Made by a program: the position numbers and the translations under genes. This document shows positions 7,144 to 15,400 of a DNA stretch of 15,701 bases, piece after piece. Below the pieces are notes generated by a model that was given only the letters and a program-made list of their open reading frames with translations, was not told the origin of the DNA and made no database searches. The stretch is from NCBI GenBank assembly GCA_945868555.1, contig CAMBMC010000025.1:1-15701 (forward strand), in the 5' to 3' direction. Within the stretch, counting starts at the first letter, position 1, and each line of letters begins with the position of its first letter. The DNA comes from Chitinophaga pinensis. GTDB lineage: Bacteria > Bacteroidota > Bacteroidia > Flavobacteriales_D > Crocinitomicaceae.

Positions 7144-7818
7144 TTACCCCTGTATCGAATAGTACCCAAACTTAATCGCGAAAACTGTCAAATCGGCCAT
7201 GTTCTTGGCTTTTGTTTTTTCAAATAGACTGCGCCGATGGTTCTCCACAGTGCGGTTGCTGATGTACAAGATATCAGCGATTTGACTGCTCGACAATCCA
7301 TCGCAGATCAACTTCAAGACATCGACTTCGCGCAAGGACAATGACCTCGCATGCGCCTCTCCCAATGTTATTTTTTTATTTTCCTCGCAACTTGTGGTGA
7401 TCAAGTCCGGTGTGAAGTCATTATCAAAACTAAAGCCTTTGTCGTAAACATTTTCTATTGTTTCCATGATCACTTTAAACTCACTCTTTTTTGACAAAAA
7501 TGCACGCGCTCCCGAGGCTGCCGCATCATTTATCGTTTTTTCATCACAATATGAACTGTTGAGGATCACACAAATGTCAGGATAAATCTCTCGAATAATT
7601 TTTGTTGCGTTAATTCCATCGATAAATGGGATTCGAACATCTAATAGGAGAATCTGAGGTTGAAAATAACGCAGTTGCTCCATCAACTCAGAGCCATTGC
7701 TTACATCAAACAAAACATTTAAGTGTTTTTCGGAAGACAATAAATTTTTGAGTCCTTTGCGGTATACTGGATGATCCTCGGCAATACCGACCTGGATTGT
7801 TTCTAAGAGTCTATTCAT
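7144..7818 (-). CDS. NarL/FixJ-family response regulator with LuxR-type HTH
   Basis: This 224-residue protein is of normal length for the family. The receiver domain (about 7-125) has E14/D15, phosphorylatable D60 in LLLDVRIP, S88/S89 at the switch position and K110 in LSKK. The C-terminal LuxR/GerE helix-turn-helix (about 158-218) shows LSLREVDVLKLICDGLSSSQ and then ISNRTVENHR, the recognition-helix region. It is the only protein of the signalling cluster with a DNA-binding output. HisKA_3 kinases typically partner with this class, so the kinase encoded at 4532-5902 on the same strand is a likely cognate (inference). The two genes are separated by the candidate ncRNA and the repeat array, so they are probably not one operon. 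The ATG at 7818 gives a start flush with the receiver fold. The promoter was not recognised. Confidence 0.92.
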   Translation of the reverse strand: MNRLLETIQVGIAEDHPVYRKGLKNLLSSEKHLNVLFDVSNGSELMEQLRYFQPQILLLDVRIPFIDGINATKIIREIYPDICVILNSSYCDEKTINDAAASGARAFLSKKSEFKVIMETIENVYDKGFSFDNDFTPDLITTSCEENKKITLGEAHARSLSLREVDVLKLICDGLSSSQIADILYISNRTVENHRRSLFEKTKAKNMADLTVFAIKFGYYSIQG

Positions 7819-8010
7819 AGTGTAGTAGATTATTGTAACGGGGTTTCATGATTATTTTGTAAATGGGGTCTGAAATCTAACACTAAATATAAATTAATTT
7901 CTAGCAAATCATTTTAACTCGATTGAAGATTTTTTTTTGTTCAATGTGAAAAATACTCGATTTTTTGCCCAGTAATCAGATTGTCAATGTCTTAATCTAA
8001 AGTTCTTCCT
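7819..8010. other. Intergenic, upstream of the response regulator gene; no gene seen
   Basis: This A/T-rich stretch should carry the promoter and any operator of the minus-strand regulator gene. I found no good minus-strand TAnnTTTG element and no palindrome beyond short A/T words. Confidence 0.35.
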
Positions 8011-8041
8011 TAAAAAAGGGAGAAATTACAATCTCTCCCTT
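8011..8041 (-). terminator. Intrinsic terminator downstream of the 8113-9185 gene pair
   Basis: AAGGGAGA (8016-8023) and TCTCCCTT (8034-8041) form a perfect 8-bp stem with a 10-nt loop. Read on the minus strand, the stem runs straight into TTTTTTAA, a proper U-tract. It lies about 70 bp past the stop codon of the minus-strand gene ending at 8113. On the plus strand the tail is a weaker CTAATTTTT. Confidence 0.72.
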
Positions 8042-8112
8042 CTAATTTTTGGAATCGCAATTCGGTTTGCACACGTATTGCTTTCATTTATTGGCAAATG
8101 ATGAAACCAAGC

Positions 8113-8799
8113 TCATTTTGGTTCTTTTCTCATGTTGAATCCATAGGTCTCTGCATACTCTAGCATGAGATTTTTCAAATCTTCTTCGTTCGTCAAGTTG
8201 TTCAACATGGGCTGAAGATTGTTGCAAAATTCCGTGGAAATGTTCTTCCCAATTTTTCTTGATGAAGGGGTAAATTCTACAGATAGCCCATTTAATCCCA
8301 TGGTGAAAAAGAGCGTGATCAGCAACATTTCCGCATATTCGGGGTGATCAAGTAAACTGCAATTTTCCTCGGACTGTCCTTTCGGATGGAAGGTCAAGAC
8401 ATAGTCATAGGTCTTGGCCACTTGCGATTTTGGACAACAATACATATCGGCAAGATCTTCTTCATACGTGCGGATGACCACGGAGAAAACATTCAAGTAC
8501 TGATGGATCCCGACGTACACATCCGAACGAACCGTATGCTCGTATTGTAAAAAAGCATCGGTGAAATCGTGTTCGGCAGTGCCCAGTTTGATCATGTTTT
8601 CAGGAAGTTCAGACATTGCGCCCATGAATTCTGGGCGCAATGTGTAGGAAGAGATGTAATAGAGATTCGGAATAATCTCCACAGAATGGTGATCAAGCAT
8701 ATTGTCGAGTGATTGATCCTCCGGCAAGTTTAGTGCACTGGCGCGACCTTTTCCGATGATAAACCCGTGTCCACCATAGCGTGCAAATAGATCTTTCAT
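8113..8799 (-). CDS. Hypothetical cytosolic protein, 228 aa
   Basis: I do not recognise this family. The protein has no signal peptide or clear membrane helix; the most hydrophobic stretch is near LLITLFFTMGLNGL in the C-terminal half. It is acidic overall, with a CC pair at 121-122 (MYCCPKSQ) and a glycine-rich start (YGGHGFIIGKG) that does not match a Walker A motif. The ATG at 8799 overlaps the TGA of the upstream gene as ATGA (8796-8799), a strong sign of translational coupling with the small secreted protein encoded before it. A terminator follows about 70 bp downstream. Coding is supported by its length, the overlap and ordinary composition. Confidence 0.8.
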   Translation of the reverse strand: MKDLFARYGGHGFIIGKGRASALNLPEDQSLDNMLDHHSVEIIPNLYYISSYTLRPEFMGAMSELPENMIKLGTAEHDFTDAFLQYEHTVRSDVYVGIHQYLNVFSVVIRTYEEDLADMYCCPKSQVAKTYDYVLTFHPKGQSEENCSLLDHPEYAEMLLITLFFTMGLNGLSVEFTPSSRKIGKNISTEFCNNLQPMLNNLTNEEDLKNLMLEYAETYGFNMRKEPK

Positions 8800-9185
8800 G
8801 GCTGTTTCGATTTAGGGCTTGTTGCTTCGGTGGGTTTCTCGTAGGGTTCAGAGATAATCTGAAGCATCACGTAATCCCCCTCATCGATTCGGAAAAGGGT
8901 TGCGGCATAGCCATTCATGTTGTCGATGAACCAGAACAAATCGCCGGCATCGTCTTTTTCGCCATTGGCAATCGTCAGTTCCCAAGGGGCTAAAATTTGG
9001 TGAATGATGGAATCGGTGTTCGCCTTGTTGTCGTAATAAAACAATCGATTTTCCCCCCACTTTGCATTGACATGGTACCACTGGCCAATAGGCACGGGGT
9101 CTTTAGAACGAACTGTTGTTAAGCCCACTTGAGCATAACTTTTGGCTGCGAAGAAGAGCAGCGCTGAAAAAAGGATCTTTTTCAT
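8796..9185 (-). CDS. Small secreted hypothetical protein, 129 aa
   Basis: The N-terminus MKKILFSALLFFAAKSYA|Q is a classic type I signal peptide, with predicted cleavage after residue 18. The mature part of about 111 residues is rich in aromatics (WYHVNAKWGENRLFYYD, DLFWFIDNMNGY) and ends in a short Lys/Pro/Ser tail. It looks like a small periplasmic or surface beta-rich protein, but I do not recognise the family. No lipobox cysteine is present, so it is not a lipoprotein. It is the first gene of a two-gene unit and overlaps the next gene by four bases. A promoter was not firmly identified; the best minus-strand candidate, TGCTTTTG (9224-9217), has one mismatch in the -7 element and no clear TTG partner. 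Confidence 0.82.
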   Translation of the reverse strand: MKKILFSALLFFAAKSYAQVGLTTVRSKDPVPIGQWYHVNAKWGENRLFYYDNKANTDSIIHQILAPWELTIANGEKDDAGDLFWFIDNMNGYAATLFRIDEGDYVMLQIISEPYEKPTEATSPKSKQP

Positions 9186-9251
9186 GATGAAAAATTTAAA
9201 AGGTTAAATAGTTCATCAAAAGCAATCTGTGATTGGATTCCGTATTGGTTT

Positions 9252-9290
9252 AGGCTTCGCCTCACATCCTGTGTCCACCGTTCCTCGTCA
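9252..9290. repeat. Degenerate dispersed copy of the 6877-7100 repeat motif
   Basis: CCTCAC-ATCCT-GTGTCCAC (9260-9278) matches CCTCACGTGTCCAC of the first unit of the large array (from 6883) apart from a 5-nt insertion. It is preceded by AGGCTTCGCCT (9252-9262), a small hairpin that echoes the GGCTTCG word of the array. It lies in the intergenic space between the divergent genes at 9185 and 9440. It is short and could be chance, but the match is in the conserved part of the unit. Confidence 0.4.
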
Positions 9291-9439
9291 GGTCGGTTGG
9301 CATCCGCACGCAGCGGAACTCTTGATGTTTTGCTTAGAACTTTGGTTTTAAATAAAAGTAACAGTTGACCTTCTTTTTTTTTGAATTTCCTGTGATGGGA
9401 TTCCTTTGCGAAGCTTATCTTTGGAAGAAATCATTGCGC

Positions 9440-9841
9440 ATGACCATCTATTTGGATTTTGACGGAACTGTGGTGGAACATGCCTATCCGGCAATTGGAT
9501 CCCCAAACCCCAGAAGCTTAGAAGTAATTCGCCGATTGCAGGATGCGGGTCACACCATCATTCTCAATACCTACCGTGCGGATCTCAACGACGGAAGTCT
9601 AGAGGAGGCCTTTGTTTTTTTTGCTGGACAGAGTCATATCGTTCTTCCCATTACGTCTCATACACCGCTGAAAATTAATCCGCCAGCATGGAATTGGGAG
9701 GAATCAGTAATAAGCTCCATTCTCTACATCGATGATATTTGCAAAGGAACACCAATGATTCCGAACAAAACACTTCTGTATGGCCAAATGGTCGATTGGA
9801 TTGTACTTGAGTCCTGGTTTGAGGATCAAGGGATCATCTGA
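9440..9841 (+). CDS. HAD-superfamily hydrolase (small, capless-type)
   Basis: With the ATG at 9440 the product is 133 residues and starts directly on HAD motif I, TIYLDFDGTVVEH, with nucleophile Asp6 and acid/base Asp8. The frame extends 25 codons upstream to an ATG at 9365, but that extension is low-complexity and would push motif I unusually far in, so the shorter start is preferred. Motif II is probably the T of LNTYR (near residue 45). The IDD (near 95-97) is a plausible motif IV carrying the Mg-binding aspartates. The small size and short insert suggest a capless phosphatase acting on a protein, nucleotide or sugar phosphate. It resembles the small Bacteroides proteins of the BT0820 type from memory; the substrate is unknown. 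The gene converges with the LolA-like gene, with only 15 bases between stop codons. Confidence 0.82.
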   Translation: MTIYLDFDGTVVEHAYPAIGSPNPRSLEVIRRLQDAGHTIILNTYRADLNDGSLEEAFVFFAGQSHIVLPITSHTPLKINPPAWNWEESVISSILYIDDICKGTPMIPNKTLLYGQMVDWIVLESWFEDQGII

Positions 9842-9845
9842 TTTC

Positions 9846-9859
9846 TAGAAGGACTTCTA
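9846..9859. terminator. Short hairpin between convergent genes (weak)
   Basis: TAGAA (9846-9850), GGAC loop, TTCTA (9855-9859) lies between the convergent stop codons and includes the stop of the minus-strand gene. The stem is only 5 bp and the T-tracts are poor on both sides, so it is at best a weak bidirectional terminator. Confidence 0.25.
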
Positions 9860-10534
9860 TTTAAAGATTGAATCGCTCAAGCCTTTGTTGATCTGATAAT
9901 CAGTCAAGGTGATGGTAATTGTTCCTTTGTTTCCAATTTTTTTCTTTTTCTCTGCACTCGACTTATTGATGTCTGAGGCTACACTTTTTGGAAGCTTGAA
10001 TTTTTTGACATCAATTTCAAATACCATCTTGCTCGGCAATCCATATTTGACCTGGTCTCCATAGGTGTACGTCGTTGTTACGGTTCCATTGCTCTTGGTC
10101 GTAATTTGTGATTTCATGATTACGGAACGCTCGGGATCAATCCACAGTTTTGCCAAGATCATTTCCCCACCTGCAGAGTTTGGGATAACAGACATCAAAT
10201 AGGTTTTTACGCCGCCTACAGTTACGGTATCGTTGATGACCGCGATGTAATCTTTTTTCGCCAAAAAATTATTGATATCGGTGAATCCTTGCTTGGGCAT
10301 TATGGTAATGCCTTTCGATTCAACCTTAAACTTGTCTTTCTGCTTAAAATAAATCGTTGCTTCATTCGGTAAAATTTTGATCATGGGAATATTTGCCTTG
10401 ATCGTCGCGGATACTTTGTAGTCTTTTACTGAATTTAACTTTGTAAGGACCTTGGTTAAAATCGCATCTACACCTTCAGCACGAGAAAATAGGGGCAGGG
10501 TAAGGAGCAATAGGAAGGGGAATAATTTTGTCAT
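9857..10534 (-). CDS. LolA-like periplasmic outer-membrane lipoprotein-sorting family protein
   Basis: This 225-residue protein has a signal peptide (MTKLFPFLLLLTLPLFSRA|E, about 19 residues) followed by a LolA/LolB-like half-barrel pattern: the helix DAILTKVLTKLNSVKDYKVSA, then strands such as ATIYFKQKDKFKVES and LAKLWIDPERSVIMKSQI, then TTTYTYGDQVKYGLPSKMVFEID. The W-I-D-P-E-R motif with the following strand is typical of the family in Bacteroidota. The mature protein would be periplasmic and bind a lipid or lipoprotein. There is no lipobox. Its ATG overlaps the permease stop as ATGA (10531-10534), so it is translated with the ABC transporter and may act as its periplasmic partner (inference). 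It is not necessarily true LolA, since that gene normally stands apart from ABC-2 exporters. Confidence 0.82.
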   Translation of the reverse strand: MTKLFPFLLLLTLPLFSRAEGVDAILTKVLTKLNSVKDYKVSATIKANIPMIKILPNEATIYFKQKDKFKVESKGITIMPKQGFTDINNFLAKKDYIAVINDTVTVGGVKTYLMSVIPNSAGGEMILAKLWIDPERSVIMKSQITTKSNGTVTTTYTYGDQVKYGLPSKMVFEIDVKKFKLPKSVASDINKSSAEKKKKIGNKGTITITLTDYQINKGLSDSIFK

Positions 10535-11373
10535 GATGTAATGTCTTTTTTATTGAATCGAATAATGGCAATGGCAACGAGCACAACATTGTGTGCTACA
10601 AGAATAATCACAGACTGGCGAATGGTTGACCAAGGAACCGGATCTTCAAAGAAACTGCGCCAAGACACCATGTGCGTGGTGAATAGATAAGGTTTAATGG
10701 AATCAAATACGCTAACATCCAAGCTGCCAATAATTGTGAATAGAATGATCACGGACATTGTTGCAACGATTGGTCCGATGGAATTCTCCGCAAAGGCAGA
10801 TAGACAAATAGATAAAGAGGAAACAGTAAGGAGGGATAAAAAAGCCACACAAAATCCTGCACCAAAGCGCCAAAGCACATCCGCTTCTGGTAGAATCACG
10901 AGTCCGTCAGAATTGAGCACGATTACATCACCCGTTCCAAACAAGGCCGTAGAAACGAAGAGCGCCAAGAATCCCATCCAAATGATGATGAATAGGGTGT
11001 AGGCCGCACCTGCGATAAACTTGGATAGGACAATATTGGTTCTTGAAATTGGTTTAGTCGCCAACATACGAATGGTACCCATGGCGGCTTCGCCAGCAAT
11101 TAAATCGCCTGTCACCAGGGCAACAAGCAAGGGCACATGTACAATGAGCATTTGGAGAATAATGAACGCAATAAGGTATCCGTTTAAGATATGCCCGTTG
11201 AAGGTCAAGGTCTGTTCAAAGGAGGCGGTGACAAAGGAAATGATGGATTTTCCGTCGGCTTTCATGGCAAAGATGATGATGCCAATGAGCAAGGTCAGGG
11301 CGCCTACACCAAGATATGATCTGGGTTTTGAAAGGATCTTGATGAATTCGTTCCAGGTATTTTTAAGCAACAT
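10531..11373 (-). CDS. ABC-2-type transporter permease
   Basis: This 280-residue membrane protein has about six hydrophobic segments (near 20-37, 66-88, 119-145, 169-193, 198-218 and 252-271). The cytoplasmic loop between segments 2 and 3 carries the ABC-2 signature GDLIAGEAAMGTIRMLATKP (89-108), which contacts the ATPase in this superfamily. Its start overlaps the ATPase gene by 11 bases and its stop overlaps the LolA-like gene by four, so the three form one operon. With a single permease and a NatA-like ATPase, a homodimeric exporter is likely. The substrate is not evident; lipids, drugs, ions or lipoproteins are all possible. Confidence 0.9.
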   Translation of the reverse strand: MLLKNTWNEFIKILSKPRSYLGVGALTLLIGIIIFAMKADGKSIISFVTASFEQTLTFNGHILNGYLIAFIILQMLIVHVPLLVALVTGDLIAGEAAMGTIRMLATKPISRTNIVLSKFIAGAAYTLFIIIWMGFLALFVSTALFGTGDVIVLNSDGLVILPEADVLWRFGAGFCVAFLSLLTVSSLSICLSAFAENSIGPIVATMSVIILFTIIGSLDVSVFDSIKPYLFTTHMVSWRSFFEDPVPWSTIRQSVIILVAHNVVLVAIAIIRFNKKDITS

Positions 11374-12289
11374 GTTCGGATGATATTATATTCATGAAAT
11401 AATCCTCTAATTTTCTTTTGGGCTCAATGGCGTGTATGGCAATGCCCGCATTCACCAACAGTTGGTTAATGAGATGCACTTGGTCCTTGTGTACGGGGAA
11501 TTCCAATTCACTTGCATTGAGTTGCGTCACTTCAATGTTTGGATGAGCAGAAAGTATAACATTTTTCGCCGCCGCGGCATTGTCTGTTTCAATGCGCACT
11601 TGTAAATCATTTGCGTCCAACAAGTCTTTGACAGCACCTTCAACAATTGTTTTTCCTTTGTTAATGATGACCATTCGATTGGCAATGAGTTCAATTTCGG
11701 ACAATTGATGTGACGACAAAACCACCGTTTTATTTTGTTCCGTCCGCAAACGCAAGATGAGATTTCTTATTTCAACGATTCCCTGCGGATCGAGACCTGT
11801 TGTGGGTTCATCTAAAATGATCAGTTCTGGCTGATGCAACAAGGTTTGTGCAATCCCAAGACGCTGCTTCATGCCGTGCGAAAAACCTTTTACTTTGTGC
11901 TTACCACGATCTCCAAGACCGACAAAATCAAGCATTTCAGCAATGTCTTTCTTTCCGACATTGGCGCCAGAAATTCGTGCAAAGATTTCCAAGTTTCTCT
12001 CTGCCGAAAGGTATTTGTAGAAATCGGGCTTTTCGATGATGCTTCCAATGTTTCCGAGAATCGCTGAACGTTCGTTTGCATAGGACTTTCCAAAAAGCTC
12101 AACTTTTCCGGCGTCTGGGCGAATCAATGAAAGCAAACAACGAATGGTGGTGCTTTTTCCTGCGCCATTTGGTCCGAGAAAGCCAAAGACATCTCCTCGG
12201 TTAACTGTGAATGAAACATCTTTTACCGCTTCGAAGGTACCGAAACGTTTGGCGAGATGGTCAACACGTATGATGGGTTCTGTGGTCAT
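11363..12289 (-). CDS. ABC transporter ATP-binding protein (NatA/CcmA-like)
   Basis: This is a 308-residue protein from the ATG at 12289; a TTG five codons further upstream is the only longer option. All the ABC motifs can be seen: Walker A GPNGAGKS (39-46), signature FSHGMKQR (136-143), Walker B LIILDEP (156-162) with catalytic Glu161, D-loop GLDP (165-168) and switch His194 in SSHQLSE. The Q-loop region reads IGSIIEKPDFYKYLSAERN, without the usual Gln, as is common in the BcrA/NatA-type subfamily. The C-terminal 90 or so residues form the extra domain seen in these exporters. It is the first gene of the operon, followed by the permease (11-bp overlap) and the LolA-like gene. It is expected to power efflux at the inner membrane. 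Confidence 0.93.
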   Translation of the reverse strand: MTTEPIIRVDHLAKRFGTFEAVKDVSFTVNRGDVFGFLGPNGAGKSTTIRCLLSLIRPDAGKVELFGKSYANERSAILGNIGSIIEKPDFYKYLSAERNLEIFARISGANVGKKDIAEMLDFVGLGDRGKHKVKGFSHGMKQRLGIAQTLLHQPELIILDEPTTGLDPQGIVEIRNLILRLRTEQNKTVVLSSHQLSEIELIANRMVIINKGKTIVEGAVKDLLDANDLQVRIETDNAAAAKNVILSAHPNIEVTQLNASELEFPVHKDQVHLINQLLVNAGIAIHAIEPKRKLEDYFMNIISSEHVA

Positions 12290-12460
12290 ATAATCAAATA
12301 ACAAGGGATTAAAAACATTGTTCCTAATTCATAAGAAATTAATCTATTCATCTAAATTAAACAAAGAGTTTGGGATAATTTAATTCGTGAATTTTTAATT
12401 TAAAATAGGGTTTAAATGTACTTCAACTGAAGAGTGGACTTTTGTCTAAAAATTAGGAAG

Positions 12461-15400
12461 ATGAAAAAAATATGGATTCTTTCATGTTGTCTACTCGGTT
12501 TGAATGCCTCAGCGCAATCAATTGTAGCTTCATGGAACTTTAACTCTACTGTCAATGATGCGAACGTTGCGACGGGTGTATTGACTCCTGCGAGTGGCAC
12601 GGGCACAGCAACAGGGATTGGAGGGGTTGTACAAACTTACGCTACGGGGAATCCGACGGATCTGAACCTTAGCGACAACTCCGGAATGCAAACTACCACT
12701 TATCCTGCAGCCGGAACCAATCCGAAAACAGCAGGTGTTCAGTTTGATGTCAATTCAACAGGATTTAACCGATTAATTCTTGAATTTTATCAGCGATTGA
12801 GCAACACAAGTGCGAACACTTGGACACTTCAATATACCTTAGACAAAACAGGTGTGAGCACGGGAGGGACAGTTGCCTGGACAGACGCAACGACATGGAC
12901 CTTTACTCCAGCTGCAACTGGTACTGGTGATATATGGTATTTTCGCAGTTATGACTTTTCGTCGATTACAGGGTTAAACAACAATGTCAACGCAGGATTT
13001 CGAGTGGTGTCGAATTTTGACCCAATAACAGGAAATTACCTCGCGTCCAGATCAACGAGTACTTACGCGACAAGTGGAACTTCGCGATTTGATTTGATCA
13101 CCATTAAGGAGGCCATTGGAACAGCTTCAATTGTTGCTGCGAGTAATGTTCAATATGTCACGGAAACATCGGGAACGATAAATGTCCCTGTAACATTTGC
13201 CAATGCAAACAATGCATCAGCGAAAGTGAAAATTTCAGTGTCTTCCTATTCGGATGCTTTAAGTAGTTCGGATTATTCATGGGCATTGACAGATACATTG
13301 ACAATTCCAGCACTATTTAATGGTGTGACAAACTTCGGTATTAACATCGTGAATGATGTTGTTTCAGAGAGAGCGGAAAAGTTGATTGTGAAAATGACTC
13401 CTGTAAGTAATGCACTTGTTTCTTCAACAGATTACTATCAAATCATTTACATTAAGGACAACGATTATGTTGCACCTGTGCCAACCAATGAGTTGTACTT
13501 AACTCTATTAACAAGTTTCTCTAATGGGTCTGCTCCGGCTAACTCTGCAGAGATTGTTGCCTACGATTCGACAAACTTTAGACTTTACATTGCCAACAGT
13601 ATCGCTGGCAAATTGGATATTGTTAATTTCTCTAATCCGTCAGCACCGGTATTGATCAGTAGTATAAGTATGGCGCCTTATGGTAACATCAATTCAGTAA
13701 CGGCGCACAATGGAATTGTTGCTTTGGCCATTGAAAACAGTGCTCCGCAACAGAATGGTTCAGTTGTTTTCATGAACTCATCGGGTACTTTTCTAAGTCA
13801 AGTTACGGTGGGTGCAATGCCAGATATGATTACGTTTAACAGAAACTTCACAAAAGTATTGACTGCGAATGAGGGAGAACCAAGTGGATCGTATTCGACG
13901 ACAGCTGCCAACAACACCTCTTTATCTGTTGATCCAGAAGGATCTATTTCCATTATCGATTTAACTCCAGGAGTTGCTTCACTTACTAATGCGAATGTGA
14001 CAACGATCGGTTTGACACAATACAATGGCCAAGAAGCTGCACTTCGCGCTCAAGGAATTCGTTTGTTTAATTCTAGTGCAACAGTCGCACAAGATTTGGA
14101 GCCAGAATACATCACTGTTTCTGGGGATAATACCAAGGCTTATGTCGCTATTCAAGAGGCAAACGCAATGCTTGTTGTTGACTTGACAACCTCTACAATT
14201 GATACGCTTTATGCCTTAGGGTATAGCAATTATGCAAGTGGAAATGGGATGGATGCTTCAGACCAAACCACGGGACAAATTTTGATTACATCTCTTCCGG
14301 TAAAAGGGGCTTACATGCCAGATGCAATTACCACAATGAACATCAACGGGCAGGATTTTCTTTTCACAGCCAATGAAGGTGATAGCCGCGAATTTGGAGG
14401 CGTCATTGATGCGAACCGCATTTCAACGTTGGCATTGGATTCAACAGTTTGGACAGACCAAGCAATTGTTAAGAACAGCAAATTTATGGGTCGTTTGAAT
14501 GGTCTTAAATATTCTGGGGACACAGACAACGATGGTGACTTGGATGAAATACACGTGATGGGTGGACGATCGTTCTCCATCCGAAATGCAACGACTGGTG
14601 CCTTGGTTTTTGATTCTAGGGATTTAATTGAACAAATCACTTCGACACACCCTGTATATGCTGCCTTGTTCAATGCATCAAATTCAATTGGAACCCCTGC
14701 CCTTAAAAATAGAAGTGATGATAAAGGACCTGAACCTGAAGGCGTAACTACAGCCTTTATCAATGGGTCACATTACCTCTTTGTCGGATTGGAGCGTATC
14801 GGTGGAGCAATGGTGTTTAAGGTAGATAATCCTGCCAGTCCTGTTTATGTGGGTTATTACAACAACCGTTCAACATCTTCTTCGGGTTCAGACCTTGGAA
14901 CAGAAGGAATCATCTTTATTGATGCGGCAAATTCACCAAACGGTCAATCGATTTTGATTCTTGCGAATGAAGTGAGTAGCACATTGTCTATTTATCAGGT
15001 GAATACTTGTGCACAAATTGCTGGTGCGGAGATCAATTCCACAGATTTGGAAGTATGTGAAGGTGAATCAGTGACAATGAATATCAGTGGATCACCTTCG
15101 ACAGCGATTCAGTGGATTCAAAACGGCCAATCTTTAACAGGTGCAAATGGATTAAACATCACGGCATCTACTCCTGGAGACTATCAAGTGGTTATTGAAA
15201 GTGATGTTTATGCATGTACAGACACCTCAACTGTTCAATCCTTGGTGGTTAACGCCTTGCCTGTTGTGAGCGCTACGGCTTCCGATTATGCACTGTGTGT
15301 TGGAGATTCTGTAAGCTTATCTGTTGCAGGTGCAGATGTGTATTCATGGACGAATTCAGTTACGGAAAACACACCTTTCGCGCCTCAAACGTCAGCTGAA

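Noticed and set aside
9365..9439. 25-codon N-terminal extension of the HAD hydrolase
   Set aside because: The extension is phenylalanine-rich, low-complexity translation of a T-rich leader. HAD motif I belongs within the first ten or so residues, as given by the ATG at 9440.
11021..11383. Plus-strand 120-codon ORF opposite the ABC permease
   Set aside because: It lies antisense to a permease with clear transmembrane and ABC-2 signature segments in a tightly overlapping operon. The antisense product has no recognisable features.
12290..12304. TTG start five codons upstream for the ABC ATPase
   Set aside because: The ATG at 12289 leaves the normal short leader before the first beta strand of the ATPase.
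12412..12606. Minus-strand 64-codon ORF across the start of the secreted protein gene
   Set aside because: It overlaps the signal-peptide coding region of a well-supported gene and has no recognisable domain.
14311..14763. Minus-strand 150-codon ORF inside the choice-of-anchor I gene
   Set aside because: The plus frame carries the conserved motifs of the domain (ANEGDSRE, DKGPEPEGV). The antisense frame is a by-product of codon use.
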